Assembly (NCBI GenBank): GCA_934746015.1 | Contig: CAKVEW010000015.1 | Location: 5,843 to 69,842 of the forward strand | Length of the DNA: 64,000 nt | Source: an uncultured Clostridium sp. | Lineage (GTDB): Bacteria > Bacillota > Clostridia > Clostridiales > Clostridiaceae | Direction of reading: 5' to 3' | Shown: positions 18,061 through 27,084 of the stretch, in pieces | Layout of the letters: each line of letters starts with the position of its first letter | Position numbering within the stretch: position 1 is the first letter of the stretch | Translations under genes and position numbers: made by a program | The notes under the pieces: generated by a model | What the model was told of the DNA's origin: nothing | What the model saw: the letters and a program-made list of their open reading frames with translations, nothing else | The model's database searches: none

Positions 18061-18110
18061 CCCTAGATTAAATTATTCCCCAAAATTATTTAATCTAGGG
18101 TTTTCATTTT
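18061..18110 (+). terminator. Strong plus-strand hairpin and T-tract in a gap with no plus-strand gene
   Basis: CCCTAGATTAAAT pairs with ATTTAATCTAGGG, followed on the plus strand by TTTTCATTTT. Both flanking genes are on the minus strand, and the T-tract is only on the plus side, so it may end a small plus-strand RNA. It also lies just beyond the stop codon of the metG-like gene. Confidence 0.5.
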
Positions 18111-18114
18111 CCAA

Positions 18115-19704
18115 TTAATATTTTTCCTCTTTTAATCTATTAAGCTCTTCTGAAGCCTTCTTTTTATCTATCTTACTAAATAAATTCTCTATATTTTTAA
18201 TTTTCCCTTCTTTCTTTTCTATATAACTCCATATAGGTTCCTCTAAATCAAGAGCAACTCTGATTTTTTCACAAGTTCTTGGTATGAATGGATCTAACAA
18301 ATTTGATAAGTTTATTATAAATTGTAATGCTTCATAAATATTTATATTCCCAGCTTCATATGATCTATTTACCTTCTTAACAGCTGATATAATGTCTAAA
18401 AGTGAATTCTTAAACTTACCTTCTTCAATATAATCTCCTATATCAAAATATAAATTAAGAATTTCATTCTTAAACTCTTTAGATATATTTCCCCTTGGGA
18501 TATTAGATTTATATTTATTATGAATATCATTAAGAACTTTATTTATAAAGCCTCCAATATTATTTACTAAGTCTCTATTTACAACACTTATAAAGTCTCT
18601 CCAAGTAAAATCTGTATCCTTTGTTTCTGGAGAATTAAGTGATAAATAATATCTAAATTCATCTGCGTCATAATTTTCTACAATATAATCAACCCATATT
18701 GCCCAATTCTTAACTGATGAGAAATTCTTTCCTTCTAACTTTAAATATTCACTAGAAATAACTCTTAAATTAGGATTTTTTATCCCAAGTCCAGCTAGAA
18801 TTGCTGGAAATATTACTGTATGAAAGGGAATATTATCTTTTCCATGAATAAAATAAACTCTAGAATCTTCCCCTTCCCAATATTCTCGCCAATCTTCATC
18901 TCGTCCCTCTAAAGCTTTCATACTGGCTGTTATATATCCCATAACAGCTTCTATCCAAACGAATATCTTTTTATCTTCATATCCATCTAAGGGAACATCT
19001 ACTCCCCAATTAAAATCTCTTGTTACAGCCTTATCCCTTAAACCTTCATCTAAGTATCTATTTACTATCTTTTGTGCATTTTCTCTCCAACCCTTTTGCC
19101 TAATTAAAAGTCTTCTAACATCATTTTCAAAGTTTGATAAAGAGAAAAATAAATGCTTTGTTGTCTTTTCAATAGTTTCACCACCACAAAGCTTACACCT
19201 TTTATCTAGTAATTCTTCACTATCTACTATTTCATAGCAATTTTCACATTGATCTTCTGATACTATTTCCCCACAATGAGGGCATTTCCCCTCTACATAT
19301 CTATCAGATAAAAACTCATTACAATTCTCGCAATAAGCTTGTTCAATTTCCTTTTCATATATATAACCTTTATTATATAAATCAAGAATAAATTCTTTAA
19401 CCTTTGACTGGTGATATTCTGAATGTGTTTTTTCAAATACATCAAAAGAAAAGCCAAGACTATCGAAACATCTTTTAAACTCATCATGATATTTAATAGT
19501 TGCTTCTAAAGGAGTTATTCCCTCCTCCTTAGCTTTCATAGTTACAGGAGTTCCATGACAGTCTGTCCCAGATATAAATATTACTTCATCTCCCATAAGC
19601 CTATGATACCTTGCAATTATATCCCCTGGTAATAATACAGCTATTCTCCCTAAATGTAATGGTCCATTTGCATAAGGCCATGCATTTCCAACTATTATAT
19701 TCAT
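18115..19704 (-). CDS. Divergent methionyl-tRNA synthetase paralogue
   Basis: A 529-residue class I synthetase of the MetRS type, next to the standard metG. The nucleotide-binding HIGH motif reads HLGR. Four CxxC pairs (CENC, CPHC, CENC, CKLC) make two zinc knuckles, as in the E. coli/archaeal MetRS type, whereas the neighbour has one. The KMSKS loop is altered to KNFSS. The anticodon-reading PW pair, visible in the neighbour as ETTPW, appears as GNINI. The C-terminal tRNA-binding domain is absent. Start ATG 19704 behind AAGGGGG. It could be an antibiotic-resistant MetRS2-like enzyme or one that no longer charges tRNA-Met. Confidence 0.85.
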   Translation of the reverse strand: MNIIVGNAWPYANGPLHLGRIAVLLPGDIIARYHRLMGDEVIFISGTDCHGTPVTMKAKEEGITPLEATIKYHDEFKRCFDSLGFSFDVFEKTHSEYHQSKVKEFILDLYNKGYIYEKEIEQAYCENCNEFLSDRYVEGKCPHCGEIVSEDQCENCYEIVDSEELLDKRCKLCGGETIEKTTKHLFFSLSNFENDVRRLLIRQKGWRENAQKIVNRYLDEGLRDKAVTRDFNWGVDVPLDGYEDKKIFVWIEAVMGYITASMKALEGRDEDWREYWEGEDSRVYFIHGKDNIPFHTVIFPAILAGLGIKNPNLRVISSEYLKLEGKNFSSVKNWAIWVDYIVENYDADEFRYYLSLNSPETKDTDFTWRDFISVVNRDLVNNIGGFINKVLNDIHNKYKSNIPRGNISKEFKNEILNLYFDIGDYIEEGKFKNSLLDIISAVKKVNRSYEAGNINIYEALQFIINLSNLLDPFIPRTCEKIRVALDLEEPIWSYIEKKEGKIKNIENLFSKIDKKKASEELNRLKEEKY

Positions 19705-19722
19705 AAAAACCCCCTTCTTTTG

Positions 19723-19851
19723 AATGAAGAATGTAAAATGAAAAGTGAAAAATATAGGAGAAAACTCAGCCTAAGCTGAGTTTTATAATATTGATAATTT
19801 AGCAACAGCTAATTTATTTCCTTAATTCTTCATTCTTAATTTTTCATTCTA
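19723..19851. repeat. Short intergenic repeat with inverted ends
   Basis: The segment between the two synthetase genes begins with GAATGAAGAATG-type sequence and ends with its inverse (ATTCTTCATTC, then CATTC again). The 18-base word AATGAAGAATGTAAAATG at its left end recurs at 23698-23715. It encloses the metG terminator hairpin. It looks like a small dispersed, possibly MITE-like element. Confidence 0.4.
19761..19784 (-). terminator. Terminator after metG
   Basis: An AAAACTCAGC/GCTGAGTTTT hairpin about 65 bp past the metG stop codon, inside the short repeat. The same CTCAGC stem is reused at 27041. Confidence 0.6.
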
Positions 19852-21792
19852 TCTAACAACGCTTCCTGTTGGTAGTTCTCCTGGATTCACTAATTTTAGT
19901 AAGCTATCGTCATCTGTAGCTGCTGCTAGTATCATTCCTTGTGATAGCTCTCCTCTTAGTGTTACTGGTTTTAGGTTTGCTACTAAAACTACGTATTTTC
20001 CTACTAACTCTTCTGGCTTATAGTAACTAGCTATTCCTGAAACCACTTGTCTTTCTTCTCCATTTAAATCTACTGTTAACTTTAATAATTTCTTAGCTTT
20101 CTTTATTGGTTCACAAGCTAATACTTTTACTACTCTTAAATCTATTTTTTCAAAATCTTCTATAGTTATTTCTTCTTTAATTGGAGTTATTTCTCTCTTT
20201 TCTTCTGTTTTATTAGCTGCTAATTGTGCTTCTCTTAATGCTTCTAATTCTGCTAATTTCTTATCTACATCTATTCTTGGGAATAATGCTTCTCCCTTTT
20301 GAACCTTAGTTCCAACTACTGTTCCATCAAAACTATTTAATGATTCAAAAGTAATATTAGTTGCATTTATTTGCTCATTTATCTTCTTACTTGTATCTGG
20401 TAAGAAGGCAGATAATAACACTGAAGCAAATCTTAAACTTTCAACTAAATTATATAGAACTGTTCCAAGTCTTTCTTTCTTGTCTTCATCCTTAGCTAAT
20501 ATCCAAGGTGTAGTTTCATCTATATACTTATTAGCTCTTCCAATTAAATTGAATATATATTCTAAAGCTTCTGGTATTCTTAAATGGTCTATTGCATTAT
20601 TTACATTCTTAGGAGTCTCTAAAGCTAAATTAATTAATTCATCATCTATAGCTTCTTTAACATTATTGTTTGGAATTACTCCATCAAAGTATTTTTCTAT
20701 CATAGCTACAGTTCTAGATAATAAGTTTCCTAAGTCGTTACAAAGATCTGAATTTATTTTCTTTATAAATATTTCATTGTTAAATAATCCATCTGCTCCA
20801 AATGGAATTTCTCTTAACAGATAGTATCTAACAGCATCTACTCCAAAGTTTTCAACTAAAGTTACTGGATCAACTACATTCCCTTTAGATTTAGACATCT
20901 TTCCACCATCAACAAGTAACCATCCATGTCCGAATACTTGCTTTGGTAATGGTAAATCTAAAGCCATTAACATAATTGGCCAATAAATAGTATGGAATCT
21001 TAATATATCCTTACCTATTAAATGAACATCTGCTGGCCAGTATTTTTCATAAAGTTCTTTGTTATCACTACCATACCCTAAAGCAGTTATATAGTTTGAA
21101 AGTGCATCTATCCAAACATAAACAACATGCCCTTCATCAAATGTAACTGGAACTCCCCAGTCAAAGCTTGTTCTTGAAACACAAAGATCTTGTAGTCCTG
21201 GTTTTAAGAAGTTATTAACCATTTCATTTTTTCTTGATTCTGGTTGAATGAAATCTGGATGAGCATCAATATACTCCATTAATTTATCAGCATAATTACT
21301 CATCTTAAAGAAATAAGCTTCTTCCTTTGATTTTTCTACTGGTCTTCCACAGTCTGGGCAATTGCCATTAACTAATTGTGTCTCTGTCCAGAAAGATTCA
21401 CAAGGAGTACAATATAATCCTTCATAAGAAGATTTATATATATCTCCTTTATCATAAAGCTTTTTAAATATATCTTGAACAGCTTTAATATGATAATCAT
21501 CAGTAGTTCTTATGAATTTATCATAGCTGATATTCATCATCTTCCATAAATCTTTAATTCCTGCTACTATTTCGTCTACGTGAGCTTTTGGTGTTATTCC
21601 CTTTTCTTCAGCTATTCTTTGAATTTTTTGTCCATGCTCATCTGTTCCTGTTAAAAACATTACATCATATCCAGTTAATCTCTTATATCTAGCAAGAGCA
21701 TCCGCTGCTACAGTAGTATAAGTGTTACCAATATGAAGTTTAGTTGATGGATAATAAATTGGTGTAGTAATATAATATGTCTTTTTACACAT
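19849..21792 (-). CDS. metG: Methionine--tRNA ligase
   Basis: Charges tRNA-Met with methionine. The 647-residue enzyme has the HIGH motif as LHIGNT, one zinc knuckle (CTPC...CPDC), an intact KMSKS loop in [10 protein letters not shown], the anticodon-binding NKYIDETTPW, and a C-terminal EMAPII/Trbp111-type tRNA-binding domain (~545-647). The start is ATG 21792 behind AGGAGG. A methionine T-box leader precedes it, so expression rises when uncharged tRNA-Met builds up. Downstream lies a second, divergent metG-like gene. Confidence 0.97.
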   Translation of the reverse strand: MCKKTYYITTPIYYPSTKLHIGNTYTTVAADALARYKRLTGYDVMFLTGTDEHGQKIQRIAEEKGITPKAHVDEIVAGIKDLWKMMNISYDKFIRTTDDYHIKAVQDIFKKLYDKGDIYKSSYEGLYCTPCESFWTETQLVNGNCPDCGRPVEKSKEEAYFFKMSNYADKLMEYIDAHPDFIQPESRKNEMVNNFLKPGLQDLCVSRTSFDWGVPVTFDEGHVVYVWIDALSNYITALGYGSDNKELYEKYWPADVHLIGKDILRFHTIYWPIMLMALDLPLPKQVFGHGWLLVDGGKMSKSKGNVVDPVTLVENFGVDAVRYYLLREIPFGADGLFNNEIFIKKINSDLCNDLGNLLSRTVAMIEKYFDGVIPNNNVKEAIDDELINLALETPKNVNNAIDHLRIPEALEYIFNLIGRANKYIDETTPWILAKDEDKKERLGTVLYNLVESLRFASVLLSAFLPDTSKKINEQINATNITFESLNSFDGTVVGTKVQKGEALFPRIDVDKKLAELEALREAQLAANKTEEKREITPIKEEITIEDFEKIDLRVVKVLACEPIKKAKKLLKLTVDLNGEERQVVSGIASYYKPEELVGKYVVLVANLKPVTLRGELSQGMILAAATDDDSLLKLVNPGELPTGSVVR

Positions 21793-21832
21793 ACCATTTT
21801 CCTCCTAAATAATAATCATTTCGTTAATAATA

Positions 21833-22105
21833 AAAAAGTCTCTATATAGGTATATTTAAACCTACATAGAGACGTATTATACGTGTTACCACTCTAATTC
21901 ATATTTATCTTGCAATAAATATCTCAGTAGGTGACATAGCATCACCTTGCAATATAACGGTTGCTACCGTACCCTCCTAGCTTTAATGCTCAGAGAGTAT
22001 GCTCCAAGGCCATCTTCATAAAGTTTCATGTCGCTAGCTTTCACCTAACCTAGCTCTCTTTAGACACTTTGTTCTTTACTACTCTTCTTTTCACAGCATT
22101 TCAAT
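21833..22105 (-). promoter_or_regulatory. T-box leader of metG (Met specifier)
   Basis: On the minus strand this has the AGAGAG stem I element, GGTGAAAGC, a specifier region GAAGATGGCCTTGGAGC with AUG at 22011-22013, and the T-box sequence AGAGTGGTAACACG. A terminator hairpin follows (GTCTCTATGTAGG with its complement, 21838-21873) with a T-tract. The AUG specifier and the downstream metG agree. Confidence 0.88.
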
Positions 22106-22158
22106 CATTGCTATTAATATGATATTCTATATTATTTTCAGTGTCAATTACTTTTAAA

Positions 22159-22503
22159 CTATGATTTTTCTTTAAATTTCTTTTTTATAATCCTATCCAA
22201 CATCATTCTTGATAAAATTACCATAAATAAATTAAATAATAATATAAATGTAAAGGCATTTTCTCCAAATATAAATAATAATATAGCATTAACTATAAAT
22301 AATAAAGTTCCTATTGATCCAAAAATTTTTGCTGCAAGTTTGTTAGAGTATTCCCATGAAATTTTATCCTTAATTGAATATTCATTCTTGTATCCAAATT
22401 TCATCTCCTCATATTTTGTTGAATTTGATTCATATAATCCCCCTATAATAAATAACCCTAAAGGGATTAATTCTGATATTAATAAGTAAAGCCAAAATTC
22501 CAT
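22159..22503 (-). CDS. SdpI-like small membrane protein
   Basis: A 114-residue protein with three predicted membrane helices (at ~5-22, ~57-78 and ~82-100). The segment SWEYSNKLAAKIFG resembles the conserved core of the SdpI/YhfL family, which in B. subtilis gives immunity to the SdpC toxin, though most family members are uncharacterised. I chose ATG 22503, six bases from AGAAGG, over an upstream TTG. No toxin gene is adjacent, so an immunity role is not supported by context. Confidence 0.6.
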   Translation of the reverse strand: MEFWLYLLISELIPLGLFIIGGLYESNSTKYEEMKFGYKNEYSIKDKISWEYSNKLAAKIFGSIGTLLFIVNAILLFIFGENAFTFILLFNLFMVILSRMMLDRIIKKKFKEKS

Positions 22504-22684
22504 AATATCCTTCTTTCTGTGCAATAATTATACATAATTTATTATATTATTATAATTTTATCCTAAATATTCCTATTATCGCAATATAATTTATATTATT
22601 TCTTATATTATTAACAAGTACTCTCAGATAGAACTACATATTTTATATGGTATAATTATAAAAAAAAAGATTGGAGTTGATAAT

Positions 22685-23176
22685 TTGGAAAAATTGGACT
22701 TGCCTCATATAGGCTCTAGAAATATTAAGACTGCTCTATCTGTTTTAATATGCCTTATATTCTGGCCAAATTCTCTTTTTGCAGCAATTGCAGCTGTAAT
22801 CTGTGTTCAAGGTACAGTAGAAAATTCACTAAAAATAGGAGTGAATAGACTTATAGGAACACTACTTGGTGGTATCCTATCTTTAATACTTCTATATATT
22901 ATTGATGAGCTTCATTTTCAAAAATACTTACCAATAATAGTTGCTGTAGGAGTCTCATTAATAATTTATATATGCAACTTAATAAAAAAGCCTTCAGCTT
23001 GCTCTATTTCATCAATTACATTAATGGCAATATTAATTACTCAAAGTTCTAATAATCCCTTAATGTATTCTATACATAGAACTGTTGAAACTGCCTTTGG
23101 AGTAATAGTTGCAATTTTAATTAATAAGTATATACATCCTCCAAAAGAGAAGAATAATGTTAATAAGAATAACTAA
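22685..23176 (+). CDS. FUSC/aromatic acid exporter family protein, half-size
   Basis: A 163-residue, four-to-five-helix membrane protein resembling the transmembrane half of the FUSC/ArAE efflux family (YgaE/AaeB relatives). It opens with a soluble lead ending IGSRNIKTALSV, followed by hydrophobic segments. The start is a TTG (22685), eight bases after GGAG. The next gene is a clear paralogue, 17 bp away, and shares the opening G-(S/L)-R-(N/T)-IKTA and the ending NK(Y/F)I(H/S)PPK. They may form a two-subunit pore. The substrate is unknown. Confidence 0.75.
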   Translation: MEKLDLPHIGSRNIKTALSVLICLIFWPNSLFAAIAAVICVQGTVENSLKIGVNRLIGTLLGGILSLILLYIIDELHFQKYLPIIVAVGVSLIIYICNLIKKPSACSISSITLMAILITQSSNNPLMYSIHRTVETAFGVIVAILINKYIHPPKEKNNVNKNN

Positions 23177-23193
23177 TGATAAGGAGATATAAT

Positions 23194-23682
23194 ATGAATT
23201 TCAATTTCCCAAGCATTGGACTTAGAACAATAAAAACTGCTATTGCAGTGTTTCTATGTCTATTATTTTTCCCAAGCGAGCCATTTTTTGCTTGCATGAC
23301 TGCTGTTTTTTGTGTTCAAGATACAGTTTCTAATTCCATTAACATGGCTATAAACAGAGCCTTGGGAACAGCTTTAGGAGCTGTAGTTGGACTTACCTTT
23401 CTAATAATATGTAGATTTCTTAACTACAAAATAACTACATATTTTATTAGTAAGTTCCTGATTTATTTAACAATTGCAATAGGAATTATTCTAGTAATTT
23501 ATTTATGTAATTTAATTCAAAAAAATGGTGCTATAAATATAGCGTGTATTGTTTTTCTAGCAGTGACTACCGTCCATGCATTTGGTCGTCCAATTTACTA
23601 CGCTCTTAATAGAATTATAGAAACCCTATTTGGGATATTTATAGCTTTGATAGTTAATAAATTTATATCACCGCCTAAATAA
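23194..23682 (+). CDS. FUSC/aromatic acid exporter family protein, paralogue
   Basis: A 162-residue membrane protein that matches its upstream neighbour in length, helix pattern and motifs (GLRTIKTAIAVFLC at the start, NKFISPPK at the end). ATG 23194 is preceded by AAGGAGA; an upstream in-frame ATG at 23176 would overlap that site. The two genes share one transcript and presumably arose by tandem duplication. The soluble domains of full-size FUSC exporters are missing, so either partner subunits or a reduced function is implied. Confidence 0.75.
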   Translation: MNFNFPSIGLRTIKTAIAVFLCLLFFPSEPFFACMTAVFCVQDTVSNSINMAINRALGTALGAVVGLTFLIICRFLNYKITTYFISKFLIYLTIAIGIILVIYLCNLIQKNGAINIACIVFLAVTTVHAFGRPIYYALNRIIETLFGIFIALIVNKFISPPK

Positions 23683-23983
23683 AAGCGATGCTTTTATAAT
23701 GAAGAATGTAAAATGTAGAATGTAGCATTAAGGTGAGAACTCCTACGGAGTTTTGGAAGATGAAAGAATGAAAAAATGAAGATTCTCTTTTGCATTCGCA
23801 AAATCGAAATGAAAAAATGAAATATAAAATAATTTAATGGTAAATATCCTTTGTTATTTACCATTTTTTGTATATAATTTAATTGTATTGTTACACTGCT
23901 TAATGGTTTAATAAACTACTGGATAAAATAGAATTTAATGAATAATATTAGCTAATTACTAGATATTTAGAGGAGTTGATAAA
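23683..23983. other. Gap holding a dispersed short repeat
   Basis: About 300 bp without a gene. The first ~140 bp (23698-23822) are purine-rich GAATGAAAAAATGAA-type sequence sharing an 18-base word with 19723-19740. They include a small ACTCCTACGGAGT hairpin at about 23740. The rest is plain AT-rich DNA that must hold the promoter of the next gene. Confidence 0.5.
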
Positions 23984-24517
23984 ATGAAAAATGCAAAAAA
24001 AATCTTAATTTTTATCTTATTAATCGCTATAGGAATATTAGCATTTTATTTAATTCCAATGAGAATAACACCAAAAGTTCCTTTGACAAGTGATGATATT
24101 AGTATAAAAGTTGAAAGGGCTAGTGGTAATACAGGGCCAGTTTTTAAAGTAGGTAAAGATAAAACTAAACTTAAGAAGATATTAAAGGAAAAGTATCCTG
24201 ATAAGGATATAGAACCATATTATATTGAATTAATAGGAAACTTACCATATGGAGTAGTAAATGACCCAATATTGTTAGGGGACTATGTAGTTCATGGCGA
24301 GATTATCTCGCCAGATGGTGGAGAGGAAAATAGTACAATAATTGATGTTAAATACACAGATGCAAAGATTTCAAGGTTTTTTAGAGATGATTTACAAACA
24401 AGTAATAATATAATAATAATTCTACTTTTTATATACTTAGTTATAGCATTTATAGCTGTAATAGTCTCTGCATTTATATTATTTATTAAATTTCTAACTC
24501 ACTATATAAAAAAATAA
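23984..24517 (+). CDS. Hypothetical two-helix membrane protein
   Basis: A 177-residue protein with an N-terminal membrane helix (~7-25), a middle extracytoplasmic domain of about 110 residues, and a C-terminal membrane helix (~142-170). No family is recognised. The start is ATG 23984 behind GAGGAG. It stands alone, ahead of a terminator and the convergent aminopeptidase gene. Confidence 0.65.
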   Translation: MKNAKKILIFILLIAIGILAFYLIPMRITPKVPLTSDDISIKVERASGNTGPVFKVGKDKTKLKKILKEKYPDKDIEPYYIELIGNLPYGVVNDPILLGDYVVHGEIISPDGGEENSTIIDVKYTDAKISRFFRDDLQTSNNIIIILLFIYLVIAFIAVIVSAFILFIKFLTHYIKK

Positions 24518-24548
24518 TTAAAGCGATTATGATTTATAGCTAAAAATT

Positions 24549-24574
24549 TTTCAAAGATCTAATCTTTGAAATTT
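24549..24574 (+). terminator. Terminator after the two-helix membrane protein gene
   Basis: A perfect TTTCAAAGAT/ATCTTTGAAA stem with a 3-base loop, followed by TTTCT, about 30 bp past the stop codon. Confidence 0.6.
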
Positions 24575-24585
24575 CTGGTAGATAA

Positions 24586-24617
24586 GGAGAAGATTCAGCT
24601 TAAGCTGAATCCTCTCC
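24586..24617. terminator. Hairpin between convergent genes
   Basis: GGAGAAGATTCAGCTT pairs with AAGCTGAATCCTCTCC with one G-U. It lies downstream of the aminopeptidase gene but lacks a clear T-tract, so it may act as an mRNA 3' stabiliser rather than a classical terminator. Confidence 0.4.
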
Positions 24618-24653
24618 CTATCTCTTACTTCTTCCCTATTAACTCTTACCTAT

Positions 24654-26420
24654 TTAGATTTCTCTTGTTTCATGCTTTAAGAATTCTTTTTCTTCTTCAT
24701 TTAAGTATGGACTTAATTTTTCAAACACCATGTTATGATAGTTATTTAGCCAATCTTTTTCTTCTGGTGATAGCATTTCTACATTAACACCTTCTAGATC
24801 TATTGGACAGTATGAAATGGTTCTAAATTTATAGAACTCTCCGAATTCTTCTGACACTAAATCTTTTTCTACTATAAGTGTATTTTCTGTTCTTATTCCA
24901 TGTTTTCCTTCTTTATAAACTCCTGGTTCATTAGTTAGAATCATTCCTGGCTCTAATACAACTGAATTCCCTTCTGGTCTTATTCCTTGTGGTCCTTCAT
25001 GAACATTTAAGAAAAATCCTACTCCATGACCTGTTCCACATTTATAATCTATTCCATAATTCCAAAGAGGTCTTCTTGCTAGTACATCTAAATTAATTCC
25101 AGTAGTTCCTCTTAAAAATTTTGCAGATGCTAATGCTATATGTCCCTTTAATACTAATGTATAATCTCTTCTTTCCTCTTCTGTGATAGGTCCTAGTATG
25201 AAAGTTCTAGTAATATCAGTAGTTCCATCTAAGTATTGAGCACCTGAATCTACTAAAAACATACCTTCTGGTTTTAATTCATATTCACTAGTTTTTGTAG
25301 CTGAATAATGCATCATGGCAGCATGATCCTTGTATCCTGCTATAGTTCCAAAGCTATCGCCCTTATAATTATCTCCTTCTGCTCTAAGAGCTGTTAATTT
25401 TTCACTTGCAGATATTTCTGTTATTTTTTCCTTCCCTATATTGCTCTTTAGCCATTTAATGAACTTAACCATAGCAACCCCATCTCTCACTTGAGAAACT
25501 TCCCAATTAGCTATTTCCACTTCATTTTTTATAGCTTTTAAGTTAGTGGTTACATTTACTTCTCTTATTACCTTTACTTCATTACTTAAAGCAGTAAATA
25601 TTTTTGCATTTAACTTATTTGAATCTAAGATAACTGTTCCCTTTAATAATCTTACGTCATCTTCAATTTCATTATATCCCTTAACTTTAAACCCTTCTAA
25701 ATTTAGCTTAGCTTTAATTTCAGCATCCACTTTATCTTCATCTATATATATATTAGAATAATCCATTCCAACTAATACATAAGAGAGAGCTACTGGATTA
25801 AACTTAATATCATTTCCTCTAATATTGCATAACCATGCTATATCATCTAAAGAAGATAGTATAAAATAATCAGCGCTCTTTGTTTTCATATTCTCTCTAA
25901 CTTCAGCAAGCTTTTCACTAGCAGATTTTCCTGAATATTTTTCATCATGTAAGAAAATCTTATTCTTAGGTAATTGAGGTCTTTCCTCCCATATAGAATC
26001 TAATAAGTCTTTTTTCATATTAATCTTAAAGTTATTTTCCTTAGCTATATTTAAATAACCTTCATACTGATTTACTGAAAATACTCTTCCATCAAAGCCT
26101 AAGACTTCATTTTCTTTTACATTATTCTTTATCCATTCTTCAATTGTTTGATATCCTGGGGTTCTCATTTTCATAAGAGAAATCCCACTTTCATTAAGTT
26201 CTTTATCAGCTTGAATAAAGTATCTACCATCAGTCCAAAGATAAGCATCTTCTAATCCAACTAAAAGAGTACCAGCAGAACCAGTAAATCCAGAAATAAA
26301 TTCTCTTCCTTTAAAATATTCTGCTACATATTCACTTTGATGTGAATCACTACTTGGAATAATATAATAATCTATATTCTCTATTTTCATAACTTCTCTA
26401 AGTTTTTCTAAGTTATCCAT
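24654..26420 (-). CDS. Xaa-Pro aminopeptidase (M24B), long form
   Basis: A 588-residue cytoplasmic metallopeptidase that removes N-terminal residues before proline. The arrangement is two creatinase-like N-terminal domains (~1-150, ~155-300) and a pita-bread catalytic domain (~305-530) with the metal ligands in LVDSGAQYLDGTTDITRTF, GTGHGVG and NEPGVY. A C-terminal tail follows, as in eukaryotic-type XPNPEP1. I chose ATG 26420 because an upstream ATG would include GGAGG in its codons. A shorter M24B paralogue is at 29249-30487. Confidence 0.92.
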   Translation of the reverse strand: MDNLEKLREVMKIENIDYYIIPSSDSHQSEYVAEYFKGREFISGFTGSAGTLLVGLEDAYLWTDGRYFIQADKELNESGISLMKMRTPGYQTIEEWIKNNVKENEVLGFDGRVFSVNQYEGYLNIAKENNFKINMKKDLLDSIWEERPQLPKNKIFLHDEKYSGKSASEKLAEVRENMKTKSADYFILSSLDDIAWLCNIRGNDIKFNPVALSYVLVGMDYSNIYIDEDKVDAEIKAKLNLEGFKVKGYNEIEDDVRLLKGTVILDSNKLNAKIFTALSNEVKVIREVNVTTNLKAIKNEVEIANWEVSQVRDGVAMVKFIKWLKSNIGKEKITEISASEKLTALRAEGDNYKGDSFGTIAGYKDHAAMMHYSATKTSEYELKPEGMFLVDSGAQYLDGTTDITRTFILGPITEEERRDYTLVLKGHIALASAKFLRGTTGINLDVLARRPLWNYGIDYKCGTGHGVGFFLNVHEGPQGIRPEGNSVVLEPGMILTNEPGVYKEGKHGIRTENTLIVEKDLVSEEFGEFYKFRTISYCPIDLEGVNVEMLSPEEKDWLNNYHNMVFEKLSPYLNEEEKEFLKHETREI

Positions 26421-26585
26421 AAGTTTTGCCTCCATATCTTATTATTCAAAATATTTTTAATATATAACTTACTATAATCCATAATATATAAATTTTCAAT
26501 TCACTGTATATTCTGAATATTTATTGATTTTGTAAAACTTTTCCTCTATAATTTATTATAACAGGCTAAAAAGGGGGAGAACTTT

Positions 26586-27041
26586 ATGGAAGAATTAATT
26601 AAATTTACAAACTTTATAGTGGAAGCTAAAAAAAATACTTATGCTTCAGGAACAAAAGAAAAAAGATCAACTAGACCTAACTCTAAAGATTATTTTTATA
26701 GGAAATATGATTACCTTTATCATGATAGTTATTTAGGAAATAACAAATTTATCGGAGAAGAGTTGGTTTGGAAAGATGAAAAAATTTTTTGGGGAATGAA
26801 TTATAGAGGAGAACTTCTTGTAGATGAAGTTCCTAATGGTTTTAGTCAGTTTTTAAAGAAATCTTTGCAAAAAGTATCTGAAAATAATCCATATAGGGGA
26901 CCAGAGTATTTTTCAGATGGAGAATTTACATATAAATGTAGTTGGGATGGACAAGTAGATTCATTTAATGGAGTAGAATCTATACTTCATGATGGAAAAG
27001 AGATATATAAACTTTGTTTCCATGGAGGAACAATTAAATAA
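26586..27041 (+). CDS. DUF5680-like protein
   Basis: A 151-residue soluble protein. The conserved phrases VEAKKNTYASG, DYLYHDSYLG, FIGEELVWK, WGMNYRG and YRGP match my memory of the DUF5680 family, often found alone or fused to MerR/XRE regulators. No catalytic role is established. The start is ATG 26586 after GGGGGAG. It is followed directly by a bidirectional terminator shared with the transporter gene. Confidence 0.75.
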   Translation: MEELIKFTNFIVEAKKNTYASGTKEKRSTRPNSKDYFYRKYDYLYHDSYLGNNKFIGEELVWKDEKIFWGMNYRGELLVDEVPNGFSQFLKKSLQKVSENNPYRGPEYFSDGEFTYKCSWDGQVDSFNGVESILHDGKEIYKLCFHGGTIK

Positions 27042-27069
27042 AAAAACTCAGCTTAAGCTGAGTTTTTTT
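27041..27069. terminator. Bidirectional terminator
   Basis: A perfect AAAAAACTCAGCTT palindrome with A and T tracts on both sides, between convergent genes. Confidence 0.85.
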
Positions 27070-27084
27070 ATTGCTGACATTTAT

